Shown: piece after piece, positions 46,535-55,805 of the stretch
Layout of the letters: the number at the start of each line of letters is the position of its first letter
How positions within the stretch are numbered: the first letter of the stretch is position 1
NCBI RefSeq assembly: GCF_010672455.1
Contig: NZ_JAAHGO010000002.1
Location: 62,001 to 126,000, forward strand
Origin: Okeania sp. SIO2C9
GTDB lineage: Bacteria; Cyanobacteriota; Cyanobacteriia; Cyanobacteriales; Microcoleaceae
Direction of reading: 5' to 3'
DNA length: 64,000 nucleotides
The notes under the pieces: generated by a model
Databases searched by the model: none
The model's input: only the letters and a program-made list of their open reading frames with translations
Told to the model about the DNA's origin: nothing
Program-made: the position numbers and the translations under genes

Positions 46535-46981
46535 TTAACCCTTATTTTTAATCATCATTACATCAATAATATTAGTCGCTACTGCTTCGGAAATTTCCAA
46601 AGCATTATATAACTCATTCAAAAGTTGTTCCTCCTCTTCAGCAAGGTCTCCATCTACTAAAACCAAGTCTGTACTAACAGCAAAAACTGTTTCCCTTAAC
46701 TCCTTTGGAAGTTTAGCAACTGCCGCATCAAACAAAGGCTTAATTTCTTGATTTTTAATCATACCGAGAAGACGGTCTTGCATTTCTGTCTTACGTTCCT
46801 TTGAATAATCACTAAACAGTTCCATGCGAGAGAAAATATTATTAATACCTTGAGATTCACTCTTAGTAATAACACCATCAGCAGCAACAGCAATTAAAGC
46901 GATCGCTGCAAAAGCTTCTGCCGGTTCTAATTGAATATCAGTAGCTTGTATTGTTGTTGTTCCTTGATCGAAAAGACCCAT
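46535..46981 (-). CDS. TerB-like (tellurite resistance family) protein
   Basis: 148 residues from the ATG at 46981 (MGLFDQGTTTIQAT), preceded by a GAGGT ribosome site; an upstream in-frame start would add 11 atypical residues. The TerB/DjlA-like all-helical fold shows AFAAIALIAVAADGVITKSE and DLVLVDGDLAEEEEQLLNEL, two acidic AADGxxxxxE / xDGxLxxxE repeats that bind metal in TerB. The exact role in cyanobacteria is unknown. It lies 163 bases downstream of the DUF815 ATPase on the same strand. Confidence 0.85.
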   Translation of the reverse strand: MGLFDQGTTTIQATDIQLEPAEAFAAIALIAVAADGVITKSESQGINNIFSRMELFSDYSKERKTEMQDRLLGMIKNQEIKPLFDAAVAKLPKELRETVFAVSTDLVLVDGDLAEEEEQLLNELYNALEISEAVATNIIDVMMIKNKG

Positions 46982-47143
46982 TTTAGTTACCTCATTAGTG
47001 ATTTTTTTTACCATCTCTATATTGGGAAAATATTAGGTGTTATAAAATAAGTTTTATATTTAATCTAAAACTTAAAATTCACTAATAATTAATTATTCAT
47101 TATTCATTATTCATTATTAATTATTGAACACCTACTATCTTCT

Positions 47144-48496
47144 TCAATACTTCTCAAAAACTGCTAAATTAGCTTTGAGAAAATCAATAAATTGTCGTGC
47201 CGTTCGCCCAGAGCGTCCATTATGTCTAGTAGCCCATTGTAAGGCTTGATAATCTAAATCTTCAGAATTTAGATTAATTTTTGCCTGTTTTGCCAGATGT
47301 CTAACAATTGTTAAATAAGTATCCTGGTTAGCAGGTTCAAAAGTTAAAGTTAAGCCAAAGCGATCGCTAAAAGAAAGCTTTTCTTGAACTGTATCCCAAT
47401 TATGAACCTCATCACTATCTTTTGGGCGAGGGCGATCGTTAAAAAATTCTCTAATTAAATGCCTTCTATTTGATGTAGCATAGACTACCACATTTGCTGG
47501 TCTAGCAGTTAAATTACCCTCTAAAACAACTTTGAGAGCTTTAAATGTATCATCATCTTCTTCAAAAGAAAGGTCATCAACAAAGATAATAAATTTTTGT
47601 GGAACATCGCGTAATTTTTCTGTAATTAATGGTAAATCTTTTAGGTTTGATTTAGCCACTTCGACTAAACGAAGATTGCGTTGACTATACTCATTTAATA
47701 AGGCTTTTATTAAAGAGGATTTGCCAGAACCGCGACTACCATAAAGTAATATATTAAGGGCTGAATATCCTGCCAGGAGAAATTCTGTATTTTTGATTAA
47801 GGTATCTTTTTGAAATTCATATCCGATTAATTCCTTTAATTCAACTGGGTCGGGATAAGTAATAGTAAGTAGTTGACCATTACGCCATTCAAAGGCAATT
47901 GATTCAGCAAATAAACCCGTGCCATTATGATGATAATGAGTTGCTAAGGTTTCAATGGCATCTGCCCAATTTTCTAAATTTATTAACTTGTCGTAGATAG
48001 CTTCTTTTTGTTGTGATTGTATTTCCCAAACAATGGGAGGTTTTTCTAATTTAGCTATTGTTTGTATCCACTGACTAATTTTTTTGCCACTACATTGAGA
48101 AAGATTTTGTAAAATTTGCAAATCGTGTTTTGCTGCTGCGATTAAGGTAGGAGAAAGGTCAGTCAGTTTTCTTTGTTGAACTTGTTTACTAAAGGGATTA
48201 TCATCCTTAATAATCTGAGAAATTATATATTCTTGCCAGGAAATATTTCTACTAGCAATAGTTTTAAACCAATTACTATAAGCTCGAATACATTCAATTT
48301 CATTTACATCATTTTTAGACAGAGATTGTAATAGTTGAATAAATGTTTCACCTACTGGATTTTTCAGAACAGACTGATATAACAACAAGGATGCTGCTTG
48401 CTTTTGTAAGTTGTGAATTTGGGCTATAGTTTGGTAATCTATGGTTTGGTAATCTAAAGAAGACATAATTGATAATTTGATTGCCTCCGTAATCAC
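47144..48496 (-). CDS. DUF815 family AAA+ ATPase
   Basis: 450 residues. After a helical N-terminal half, the ATPase domain (about 225-445) has LKELIGYEFQKDTLIKNTEF, Walker A LLYGSRGSGKSSLIKAL, Walker B KFIIFVDDLSFEEDD and the sensor-like ATSNRRHLI, all typical of DUF815. The family's role is undefined. The N-terminus has a perfect small duplication (DYQTIDYQTIA). ATGs at 48496 and 48466 (MSSLDYQTI) are both possible; the second seems more natural. Confidence 0.88.
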   Translation of the reverse strand: MITEAIKLSIMSSLDYQTIDYQTIAQIHNLQKQAASLLLYQSVLKNPVGETFIQLLQSLSKNDVNEIECIRAYSNWFKTIASRNISWQEYIISQIIKDDNPFSKQVQQRKLTDLSPTLIAAAKHDLQILQNLSQCSGKKISQWIQTIAKLEKPPIVWEIQSQQKEAIYDKLINLENWADAIETLATHYHHNGTGLFAESIAFEWRNGQLLTITYPDPVELKELIGYEFQKDTLIKNTEFLLAGYSALNILLYGSRGSGKSSLIKALLNEYSQRNLRLVEVAKSNLKDLPLITEKLRDVPQKFIIFVDDLSFEEDDDTFKALKVVLEGNLTARPANVVVYATSNRRHLIREFFNDRPRPKDSDEVHNWDTVQEKLSFSDRFGLTLTFEPANQDTYLTIVRHLAKQAKINLNSEDLDYQALQWATRHNGRSGRTARQFIDFLKANLAVFEKY

Positions 48497-48879
48497 TGAT
48501 AATTATTCAGTCATATTTGTTTTATTAAGAGTAATTATTGGTGACTCTGAAAATAAGTCTACTCTCTATAGTTATAGAAAACTATTTTTTTAGATTAACT
48601 TAATATATGACAGATATTACTTCTGATAAAGGAAGTAGATACTGATGTTTTGATCAACTTGTACAAGTAAGTCTTATAGCATGGCTATTTCATTCTAAAC
48701 TGTGCCATTTTATGTATTGACGAAACCACGTTATTTACAGCTTTAGAAAATTTATCTTTCCCTGTATGAAAATCAATAAATTCATTGTCAAAATCTAGAA
48801 TGAAATGACCCTGATTTTATAGATAGGAATACTTGAACTTAAGGTTGATCACTACTAACAATCAAAGAAGTCAAAATCA
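48497..48879. other. Intergenic region upstream of the lipoprotein
   Basis: 383 bp between divergent genes. AT-rich, with no ORF and no recognised repeat. Confidence 0.4.
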
Positions 48880-49032
48880 ATGAAAAATTTAATTGACCCT
48901 CTCAAAAAATTTCAGTTAAAACGAGTTATAGCTTTCCTCGCTGTAGGATTTTTATTATTAGTTAATACTGCTTGCTCTAATCCAGAACCTCCTCAGATTT
49001 CTAGTAGCGATACCACAGGAGTTAAGAAATAA
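48880..49032 (+). CDS. Small lipoprotein (50 aa), likely first half of a split gene
   Basis: MKNLIDPLKKFQLKRVIAFL, then AVGFLLLVNTACSN: a basic N-terminus, hydrophobic core and lipobox (VNTAC). This arrangement resembles cyanobacterial DUF6658-type lipoproteins, which continue for another 100-150 residues with helical repeats. Here a stop comes after SSSDTTGVKK. One extra A at AAGAAATAAC (about 49027) would join it to the frame of the 49068 ORF. Confidence 0.65.
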   Translation: MKNLIDPLKKFQLKRVIAFLAVGFLLLVNTACSNPEPPQISSSDTTGVKK

Positions 49033-49067
49033 CTTTATGCACCTATTCAGAACAAAAAAGTGAAGGT

Positions 49068-49439
49068 ATGTATCCATATAGCGATACAGATTCTTCTCCT
49101 AGAGGTAGCGATCGGGTAAAAAGAGAAGCTCAAGATTTAATTGAACAGTCTAAAGCTAATATTCGTAGTACTGACGAACCTGGGGATATTTTGGAAAATA
49201 TTAAGCAGGGAGCATCTGTCGTTCCTGAAGATTTAGATGAATATATAAAACAAAATGCCAAAGATTTTGTGACAGGAACTAAGCGTGGTGTTTATAATCT
49301 AAAAGAAAACACACAAGGTGCAGCTAAAACTGTGAAAATGGCTGCTGAAAATGCTTATGATACTGTTATGCAAAAGGCTCAATCAGCGAATAAAGCTACT
49401 CAAATAACTATTCAGGACGGAGCAGATACAATTCAATAA
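49068..49439 (+). CDS. Amphipathic helical protein, likely second half of the lipoprotein gene
   Basis: 123 residues, charged and helical (REAQDLIEQSKANIRSTDEP, DEYIKQNAKDFVTGTKRGVY, NLKENTQGAAKTVKMAAENA), resembling late-embryogenesis or apolipoprotein-like repeats in DUF6658-type proteins. It lacks a signal peptide of its own. The frame is open back to 49026 (ITLCTYSEQKSEG before the ATG), which supports its being the continuation of the lipoprotein above after a one-base shift. It could instead be an independent cytosolic protein. Confidence 0.68.
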   Translation: MYPYSDTDSSPRGSDRVKREAQDLIEQSKANIRSTDEPGDILENIKQGASVVPEDLDEYIKQNAKDFVTGTKRGVYNLKENTQGAAKTVKMAAENAYDTVMQKAQSANKATQITIQDGADTIQ

Positions 49440-49854
49440 TAGGTATTAATTTTTCAATTTAAGTTTTAATTATTTGATTGATTTTGTCGGAAAATTAATA
49501 TCTGAAATAAACCCTGAAAATCTTTGATAATACTCTTGAGAGTTTGATATATAGCAGAAGGAAGAAGGAAGAAATAAAAATCTTACGTTGTCTGAGTTTT
49601 AAGCTTTTAATCTGTCCTAACCTTTCCTTCGACTGCTATATTTGAGTTTTAAAAGAGTAGGTTTTAATGGAAACAGATGATAATTCAACAATTAACAATT
49701 ACTTATATTTTATAGATTTTTCAAATCAAGTTTTAATAAAAATTAAATGTAAAGCGATATGAAGTTTTGATAAAAATCATAACTATTAGTAGAACAAACA
49801 ACAATAATAGTTGTATAAGTTGATTTTAGTTCTTGAAAATTAATACTAATAATT
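49440..49854. other. Intergenic region with a TATAGCAG MITE
   Basis: The 91-bp element at 49550-49640 (TATAGCAG / CTGCTATA ends) is an inverted version of 44444-44534 with a GAAGGAA core. The rest is AT-rich without a gene. Confidence 0.6.
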
Positions 49855-50187
49855 ATGAATATTGCCATAATAGCAGCGATCGCCTATGGTATTTTAGCCA
49901 TTGTTGGGGGCATTATTGGATATCGCAAAGCAGGCAGCAAAATTTCTTTAATATCTGGTAGTGTAAGTGGTTTACTACTAATTGTTAGTGGTATTATCCA
50001 ATTAATGGGTATGAATTGGGGTTTAATATTTTCCACAGTTATTGCAACTATTTTAGTAGTTACATTCATTATCCGTTTAGTGAAAACTCGTAAAATGATG
50101 CCTGCTGGATTAATGATTTTAACTGGTATTGCTGCTGTAGCACTTATGGTTTATCAAATTAGTCTGAACAATTCAACCACAATTTAA
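49855..50187 (+). CDS. TMEM14-family small membrane protein
   Basis: 110 residues with four hydrophobic helices. AYGILAIVGGIIGYRKAGSK, ISLISGSVSGLLLIVSG and RKMMPAGLMILTGIAAVALM match the TMEM14/UPF0136 family (Gly-rich helix 1, SKxSLxxG, P..M). Plant FAX relatives export fatty acids from plastids; a lipid-transport role here is inference. No clear ribosome site is present. Confidence 0.85.
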   Translation: MNIAIIAAIAYGILAIVGGIIGYRKAGSKISLISGSVSGLLLIVSGIIQLMGMNWGLIFSTVIATILVVTFIIRLVKTRKMMPAGLMILTGIAAVALMVYQISLNNSTTI

Positions 50188-50283
50188 TCAGGAAAATCGG
50201 AGCTGGGAATAGAATAAAGACTTAACTGGATAAATATATAAATATATAGTTTTCTAGTAGAAAAAATTTCCTCCTGTCTCCTA

Positions 50284-50423
50284 ATATCAAATCCGGTAGC
50301 ATCGATATAAAATCTTTTGAAGTTAGGAGTCAGGAGGACCGAGTCAGGAGAAAAACAGTTATAAAGATTTGGTAATGGTGAAGATGGACAATATTTTTAT
50401 ACCTAATTAAACGGATTTGATAC
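50284..50423. repeat. MITE-like element with ATATCAAATCCG / CGGATTTGATAC ends
   Basis: 140 bp, inverted ends, GTCAGGA-type core. Same family as 18354-18503, 36318-36439 and 61393-61579. It lies in the gap after the TMEM14-like gene. Confidence 0.72.
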
Positions 50424-50789
50424 AACTCCTGCTCTCTACAAATTAAGAATCAAAATTTATCTGTAACGTTATTGTATTAATCCACCCATTAGCCGTACTA
50501 AAAATATTAATCAGAATCTTACCCTCAGTAATTAAAATACTCTGAATACTAAGCTACTCTAAATAACCTGACCTGTATTTCTGGGCCAGAATGAGCGATC
50601 GTCCGAACTATATCATCTCTCAAAGTCTCAACTTTTTCCTGAAACTAAGTCGCAATAATTTCAGCTATTTGTGAACTCCTCAATCTCCAAATTATTTACT
50701 GTCTGCTCATAAACCATCTCAGCCTCTATGATTGAGATATACTTAATACTCCTTGAAATATACAAATTTAATCCACGTCGAACATATTG
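50424..50789. other. Region downstream of the TetR relic
   Basis: No intact gene. Minus-strand fragments such as IIEAEMVYEQT near 50710 may be the end of the TetR relic after frameshifts. Otherwise nothing is recognised. Confidence 0.35.
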
Positions 50790-51134
50790 TTACCAAGATT
50801 CAATTGTAGGCGGAAAAATTAGAGAATAGAGCATCATTCCACTCATAGAGTCAAATACCAGACCAAAATCTAAATCAGCCTGAATTTCATTCCTCATCTT
50901 GGTTCGCTCAATCACAACAGCAAATGCTTCTCGTCAAGGTTGCAGATATTTTGTCCAATAAATTTGGGCAAATTGAGAATTACTAGAAGCACTACTGATA
51001 ACCATGGCTACAGTTTGTCCTCCTAAAGAATTTTGAGTAATCTGTGCAGCATTTTTAATCAGCTCATCAAGGTCGCTCCAAATATTTCCAGTATCAGGGT
51101 TCGTTACATCTTGTGCAACATTTAACCTTATCAA
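50790..51134 (-). pseudogene. Relic of a TetR-family regulator (C-terminal ligand domain)
   Basis: On the minus strand, NPDTGNIWSDLDELIKNAAQ and FAQIYWTKYLQP are followed, after an in-frame stop, by REAFAVVIERTKMRNEIQAD, LDFGLVFDSMSGMMLYSLIF. This is the usual TetR C-terminal pattern (PDTGSLRGDL, AVVERAVARGEL, D..LV.D...G). The DNA-binding HTH is absent and stops interrupt the frame. Confidence 0.65.
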
Positions 51135-51472
51135 ATCTATTCATCACTGAACATCTTTGATAATAGTATGGCATTACCGTAATAGTAAAGGCAGATGAGC
51201 TGCAAAGCTAATCCTTAAAGAACTAGCGCGTCCGAGACCTTTCTTCTACGAGTGATAACAGAAGAATCGTTTTCAGAAGGGTAGTGCTGGTATCCGAGCT
51301 AACTTCGCCTGGCAGCTAAAATCTACCGAACTGTTTCCAAAAGGCATTGTTTCCTATATCTTACCAGATTTAAGTTGATTTTTGAGATTTTGAACGCTCA
51401 AAAATCAAGGAAATGGATAGGTTTAACAAGGTTTTTGGTTAATAGTTGCGTCTCTAACACTTGATCAAATTC

Positions 51473-51561
51473 AGGACTTACGCAACGGCACCAATCATAC
51501 TGGTCATATCAGCAATAATAACCAAATAATACACTATATGTAGCGGTACTGCGTAAGTCCT
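51473..51561. repeat. 89-bp MITE-like element with AGGACTTACGCA ends
   Basis: Perfect inverted ends (AGGACTTACGCA / TGCGTAAGTCCT). The interior differs from the copies at 11389 and 30599 and has no central GGGCGAAT palindrome. Confidence 0.78.
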
Positions 51562-51651
51562 GAAATTATTACCATTATCTTTTTGGACAAGTGATTTTAA
51601 GTTTGATGATTATATAAATAGTTCAATTTTATTTATATTGCCACAGTTACT

Positions 51652-51986
51652 ACTGGAGTTTAGACTAAATTTTGGAATCTTCAAATAATCTACCCAGAAG
51701 CAATGAAGACTTGGAACTCACTACCCTTGGGTAATATCAGGGATGCGAATGTTCTCGATGCTCTTTATGATTTGTATTTTTGAGGGAGTTTGGGTCAGGA
51801 GTTGGTTATTCGCTCCTTTTCAAAAAGTCTTGCCATGGCACAATTAACCCATAGCACAGGCGGGGGGATAATTAACTTAAAAGTTGTTGCAATGCTGATA
51901 CAGAAATAGTTTCAGCCTAGGTTCAACTATCTGACGATTCTCCCTCGGCAAGTTTTCGGCCTGCTGTAATTAGTCTAAACTCCAGT
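51652..51986. repeat. 335-bp element with 17-bp perfect inverted ends
   Basis: ACTGGAGTTTAGACTAA at 51652-51668 and TTAGTCTAAACTCCAGT at 51970-51986. The interior shows no long ORF; one short frame (MKTWNSLPLGNIRDANVLDA) ends in TGA at about 51784. It may be a deleted IS or a MITE. The outer flanks are also partly similar (AGTTACTACT / AGTTACTACC). Confidence 0.6.
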
Positions 51987-52479
51987 TACTACCAGAAGTG
52001 TTGATAATTTGGTTTAAGACTCGTAGCACAAGAAAATATTACCCTTTCCTAGATTATGAGTCTCTACTTAACCGTTCTCTTCTAGAAATACGTCAGGAGT
52101 TTGACCTATTACAATTTATTGGGTAATGAGACTTATACATTTTTTCAGCTATAAAAAAATTCTGAAAGATAAGAAATAAAAATTATTTAATTAATTTTAA
52201 CTATTTCCTGTTTCTTCAATAAGTTCAAAATAACTATAGAAATCCTTGAATATAGAATTTTTATCTGGGATGTGTAAGCCAAGTGCTGGAATAGGTATGG
52301 AAGGAATAGCAAAGGAGGGAAAACAGAATTACATTAGCAAATATAAGGATGTAATGTACTCAATAAGCGCGCTTTTTTTATAATAAAAAATATCAATTTA
52401 TATTAGATCTCAAATAAAAAAACTATATATCATTTTCTAGCTGAATACTTAAATAAAAACCGACGCAATATTGTTTTCT
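51987..52479. other. AT-rich intergenic region
   Basis: No gene or recognised repeat. AGGAATAGCAAAGGAGGGAA near 52300 has no ORF behind it. Confidence 0.35.
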
Positions 52480-52655
52480 TTTTTTCTTCCTTCTTCCTTC
52501 TTCCTTCTTCCTTCTTCCTTCTTCCTTCTTCCTTCTTCCTTATTCCTTATTCCTTCTTCCTTATTCCTTCTTCCTTATTCCTTATTCCTTATTCCTTATT
52601 CCTTCTTCCTTCTTCCTTCTTCCTTCTTCCTTCTTCCTTCTTACTTCTTCCTTTC
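52480..52655. repeat. CTTCCTT/ATTCCTT heptamer array
   Basis: About 25 nearly perfect 7-bp units, mostly CTTCCTT with interspersed ATTCCTT variants, ending 9 bases before the kinase stop codon. It is the longest heptamer array in the window. Confidence 0.92.
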
Positions 52656-52663
52656 TTTAATTA

Positions 52664-55042
52664 CTATCGTCGCCAAATTTTAATAGTTCTGTCTTTACTA
52701 CCACTAGCAATACTATTACCATCAGGACTAAAAGTAACCGTATAAATTTCATCTTCATGTCCGGTCAAGGTATTAACTAAAGCTCCTGTTTCTAAATCCC
52801 ATATCTTAATATTATTATCCTTACTGCCACTAGCAATATATCGACCATCTTCGCTAATATCAACAGATACAACTTCAGCAGTATGACCAAGAATAGTTTT
52901 GATTAATTCTCCTGTTTTTAAGCTCCAAATTTTAATAGTATTATCGTAGCTCCCACTAACTATTTTTTTCCCATCTGGACTAATATCAACAGACCTAATT
53001 ACTCCTTCATGTCCAGTCAATGTATTAATTAATTCTCCAGTATTTAAATCTTCAATTTTTATAGTTCTATCTGCACTACCACTAACCAATTTTCTGCCGT
53101 CAGGACTAATAGCAATAGAATAAACTACATCTGAATGATCGGGGAAATTAAAAATTAAGAAACCTGTTTCTAAATCCCAAACTTTAACTGTTTTATCTCC
53201 ACTAGCACTAGCAATTGTTTGATTATCAGAACTCATAGCAACTGACCAAACAGGTGCCCAATGTTCAAATACTCGAAATAATTCTCCTGTTTCCAAATTC
53301 CAGATAATTACTCTCCAATCATAAGTACCTGCCACTAATTTAGTACCATTATTATTCAAAGCAACCGACCAAATTGGAGAATCATCTGCAGGTAATGTGT
53401 TGAGAACTTTTCCTGTAGGAATTTCTAAAATTTTTACCGTTGTGTCTCTACTTCCAGTAACCAAAGTTTTGCCATTAGAACTAAATGCAAGAGTACCTAT
53501 AGAAGCATTAAACCTAGACAAATCTTCAACTTGATAATTCTGCCAATTTATACCTTGTTGGCAATTTTGTAAAATTGATTTGGCTTCAGCAAAAATGCTA
53601 GATTTTTCACTAATTATATTTCCTTGATTTATACATTCTTCATAGTTGCGCTCTATGTATAAGTTTTTTACAAAATTAAATTTTGCCGATTCTTGTTCTT
53701 GCTGTTGTAATACTTCTTGTTGACGTAGTTGTAAATAATTTTGGAATTTAGAATATCTATATATGGCAAAGATGAGCGCAATTACAGTAGCGATAAATCC
53801 TAAAATTAACTGCCAGTTAAAAGATGATTGTTTGTTATTATTGCTAAATATTTTTTTAAATTTAGTAAGTAGAGATTTTGGTAAAACTCTGTTTTCTATT
53901 AATTCTATATCTTCTTGAGTTAGTCCTAAAATTTGCTGTAGACGCTCTAACTCCTGGCGAGTTTCTTGACTAAAAGGATATTCTTGCTGAATCGCAGCTT
54001 TTAATGTTTGTTCATATCTTTCTCCTTTCAAGCGATATTTACGGTAAGGATTTAATATTTCATCCTCAATTATTTCCGTTTCTTCCCGCGAGAGTTCTAA
54101 ACTTTCTCTAAGTTCATCTAAAATTCTTCTCCCGACAATAGAAATATCTCCTCGATTGCTAGCCCTACGAATAACCTCTTCCCGATAAATTTCTTTATTA
54201 TCTATAGCTAAACTTGGAAAGTCATTAATTTTTTTTAAATCTGCTATTACTTCTGCTGCTGACTGGTAACGTTCGTGAAAGTTATAGCGCACCATTTTAT
54301 CTAAAATATCTGCTAGAGAAGTAGAACAATTTGTTAGGTATCGCCAAAAAATCTCTTTTTTTTCACCATTTTCATTATCCTTTAGTTTCGATAATTCGCT
54401 ACTAGGTAATCCCGTAACTGCCTGAATGCCAATCATTCCTAAAGCATAAATATCACTATTAAATTGAGGGTTATATTCAAATTGTTCTATTGGCATATAT
54501 TCCATTGTGCCAATCCTAGCTGTAGGATTTTGCTGGCCAATATTAATTTCTTTAACAGCTCCAAAATCAATTAAAATTAATTGATTATCTGATTTTCTTC
54601 TAATTAAATTAACAGGCTTAATATCTCGATGAATCACACTATTTTCATGCACAAATACTAAAATTTCTAAGACTTCATTGAGGATTAAAATTACTTGTTT
54701 TTCGGATAGAGGTTTACCTGGTAATATTTCATTATCCAAAGATTGACCAGGAATAAAAGATTGAACAAGAAAAAACTCTCGATCTTCTTCAAAGTATGCA
54801 AGTAGTTTAGGAATTCGATCATGTTGAGAAAGCTTTTCTAGCATCTGTGCTTCTTTTTGAAATCGGTCGCGAACAATGTTAATTAACCTTTGATCGTAAA
54901 TACTTGGCTGTAGATGCTTAATAAAACACAGTGCTTCTCCAGGACGACGAATGTCTTGGGCTAGATAGGCATGGCCAATTTCCCCTGATTCAATAATTTT
55001 AATAATTTGATAGCGTCCATCTAAAATATTACCAATCATCAT
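52664..55042 (-). CDS. Serine/threonine protein kinase with C-terminal WD40 propeller
   Basis: 792 residues. Kinase domain 1-270: VHENSVIHRDIKPVNLI (catalytic Asp), LILIDFGAVKE (DFG), CFIKHLQP (ATP-binding Lys). The Gly-rich loop is divergent (IESGEIGHAY). A linker with two similar motifs (LGLTQEDIELIENRVL and LELSREETEIIEDEIL) leads to a membrane helix at about 405-425 (LILGFIATVIALIFAI). Seven WD40 repeats follow (about 500-792; for example LVSGSADRTIKIEDL and IASGSKDRTIKIW). Kinase and propeller are therefore on opposite sides of a membrane. The substrate is unknown. The start MMIGNILDGRYQII fits the family. Confidence 0.93.
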   Translation of the reverse strand: MMIGNILDGRYQIIKIIESGEIGHAYLAQDIRRPGEALCFIKHLQPSIYDQRLINIVRDRFQKEAQMLEKLSQHDRIPKLLAYFEEDREFFLVQSFIPGQSLDNEILPGKPLSEKQVILILNEVLEILVFVHENSVIHRDIKPVNLIRRKSDNQLILIDFGAVKEINIGQQNPTARIGTMEYMPIEQFEYNPQFNSDIYALGMIGIQAVTGLPSSELSKLKDNENGEKKEIFWRYLTNCSTSLADILDKMVRYNFHERYQSAAEVIADLKKINDFPSLAIDNKEIYREEVIRRASNRGDISIVGRRILDELRESLELSREETEIIEDEILNPYRKYRLKGERYEQTLKAAIQQEYPFSQETRQELERLQQILGLTQEDIELIENRVLPKSLLTKFKKIFSNNNKQSSFNWQLILGFIATVIALIFAIYRYSKFQNYLQLRQQEVLQQQEQESAKFNFVKNLYIERNYEECINQGNIISEKSSIFAEAKSILQNCQQGINWQNYQVEDLSRFNASIGTLAFSSNGKTLVTGSRDTTVKILEIPTGKVLNTLPADDSPIWSVALNNNGTKLVAGTYDWRVIIWNLETGELFRVFEHWAPVWSVAMSSDNQTIASASGDKTVKVWDLETGFLIFNFPDHSDVVYSIAISPDGRKLVSGSADRTIKIEDLNTGELINTLTGHEGVIRSVDISPDGKKIVSGSYDNTIKIWSLKTGELIKTILGHTAEVVSVDISEDGRYIASGSKDNNIKIWDLETGALVNTLTGHEDEIYTVTFSPDGNSIASGSKDRTIKIWRR

Positions 55043-55355
55043 TATTGTGGTAGAGCCTTTTTTTAGTTGATTATGCCATGAAACAATTTACTCATCTTGA
55101 CATCCACAATTATAGAAAAAAGAATTTTAATTAAGAATATTTTCCTGATTCCAAAACTGAAAATTAGAAGTTTAATTGTAACCCTTAATCATTAATTGAT
55201 AGAGATATGTTACTCCAGAACACAAATTAATTCTGATAAAAAGTGTAATATAGAAACCAAAATAATAATTTTGGCCACTCAAAACAAAAGCACAATTTTA
55301 ACAGTGCTATCATAGACAGAAGCAAAGCTAAAATCAGGTATAGGGAGTTAAGTGG
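55043..55355. other. Divergent intergenic region upstream of the kinase
   Basis: 313 bp between divergent genes; AT-rich; no repeat or clear promoter. Confidence 0.4.
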
Positions 55356-55805
55356 ATGAGCCATGAAATAATAGCAATTAGGAGACCTGTTAGACCAAAA
55401 CAGCCTATTGAGCCAAATTCTCCAAAGGAGGCGCTTCACGAACAAATTGAGTCAAAAGTAGAAAAACCAAATCCAATAAAAAATAGCCCCTCATCAAGAA
55501 CAGAAGGTACAAATGAAAGACAATTAAGAAAACCGATAAGTAAACCAGAAAGACCCAAAAAACCAGGAAAACCAAAGCTAAAAGAATCTATCCAACAAGT
55601 TACCAATGCTAACGGAAAAGTTTTTAGTTCGGGGGATAAAATTTTAGTATCAGCACCCTGGAGTAGTATTGTAGAAGCTGAAATTACGGGTTTTTATAAA
55701 AGTCCTGGTGGTTCAATCTGGGCAATTTTCCTTCCCCAAGAATCTCTACCTAAGTGGAAGTGGGAAAAAGGTTGCATCCGAGCTGAATTATTAAAACAAG
55801 CATAA
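55356..55805 (+). CDS. Unknown protein with basic Pro/Lys-rich N-terminus and a small C-terminal domain
   Basis: 149 residues, not recognised. Residues 1-85 are Pro/Lys/Glu-rich and probably disordered (RRPVRPKQPIEPNSPKEALH, KPERPKKPGKPKLKES). Residues about 90-145 look like a compact beta domain (FSSGDKILVSAPWSSIVEAE, SIWAIFLPQESLPKW), reminiscent of an SH3-like barrel; this is a guess from pattern only. It is divergent from the kinase gene. The ATG at 55356 follows GGGAGTTAAGTGG, a weak ribosome site. Confidence 0.7.
   Translation: MSHEIIAIRRPVRPKQPIEPNSPKEALHEQIESKVEKPNPIKNSPSSRTEGTNERQLRKPISKPERPKKPGKPKLKESIQQVTNANGKVFSSGDKILVSAPWSSIVEAEITGFYKSPGGSIWAIFLPQESLPKWKWEKGCIRAELLKQA

Noticed and set aside
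52471-52683. Phe/Leu/Pro/Ser-rich 70-codon ORF resembling a membrane protein
   Set aside because: It is translation of the CTTCCTT heptamer array and not a gene.
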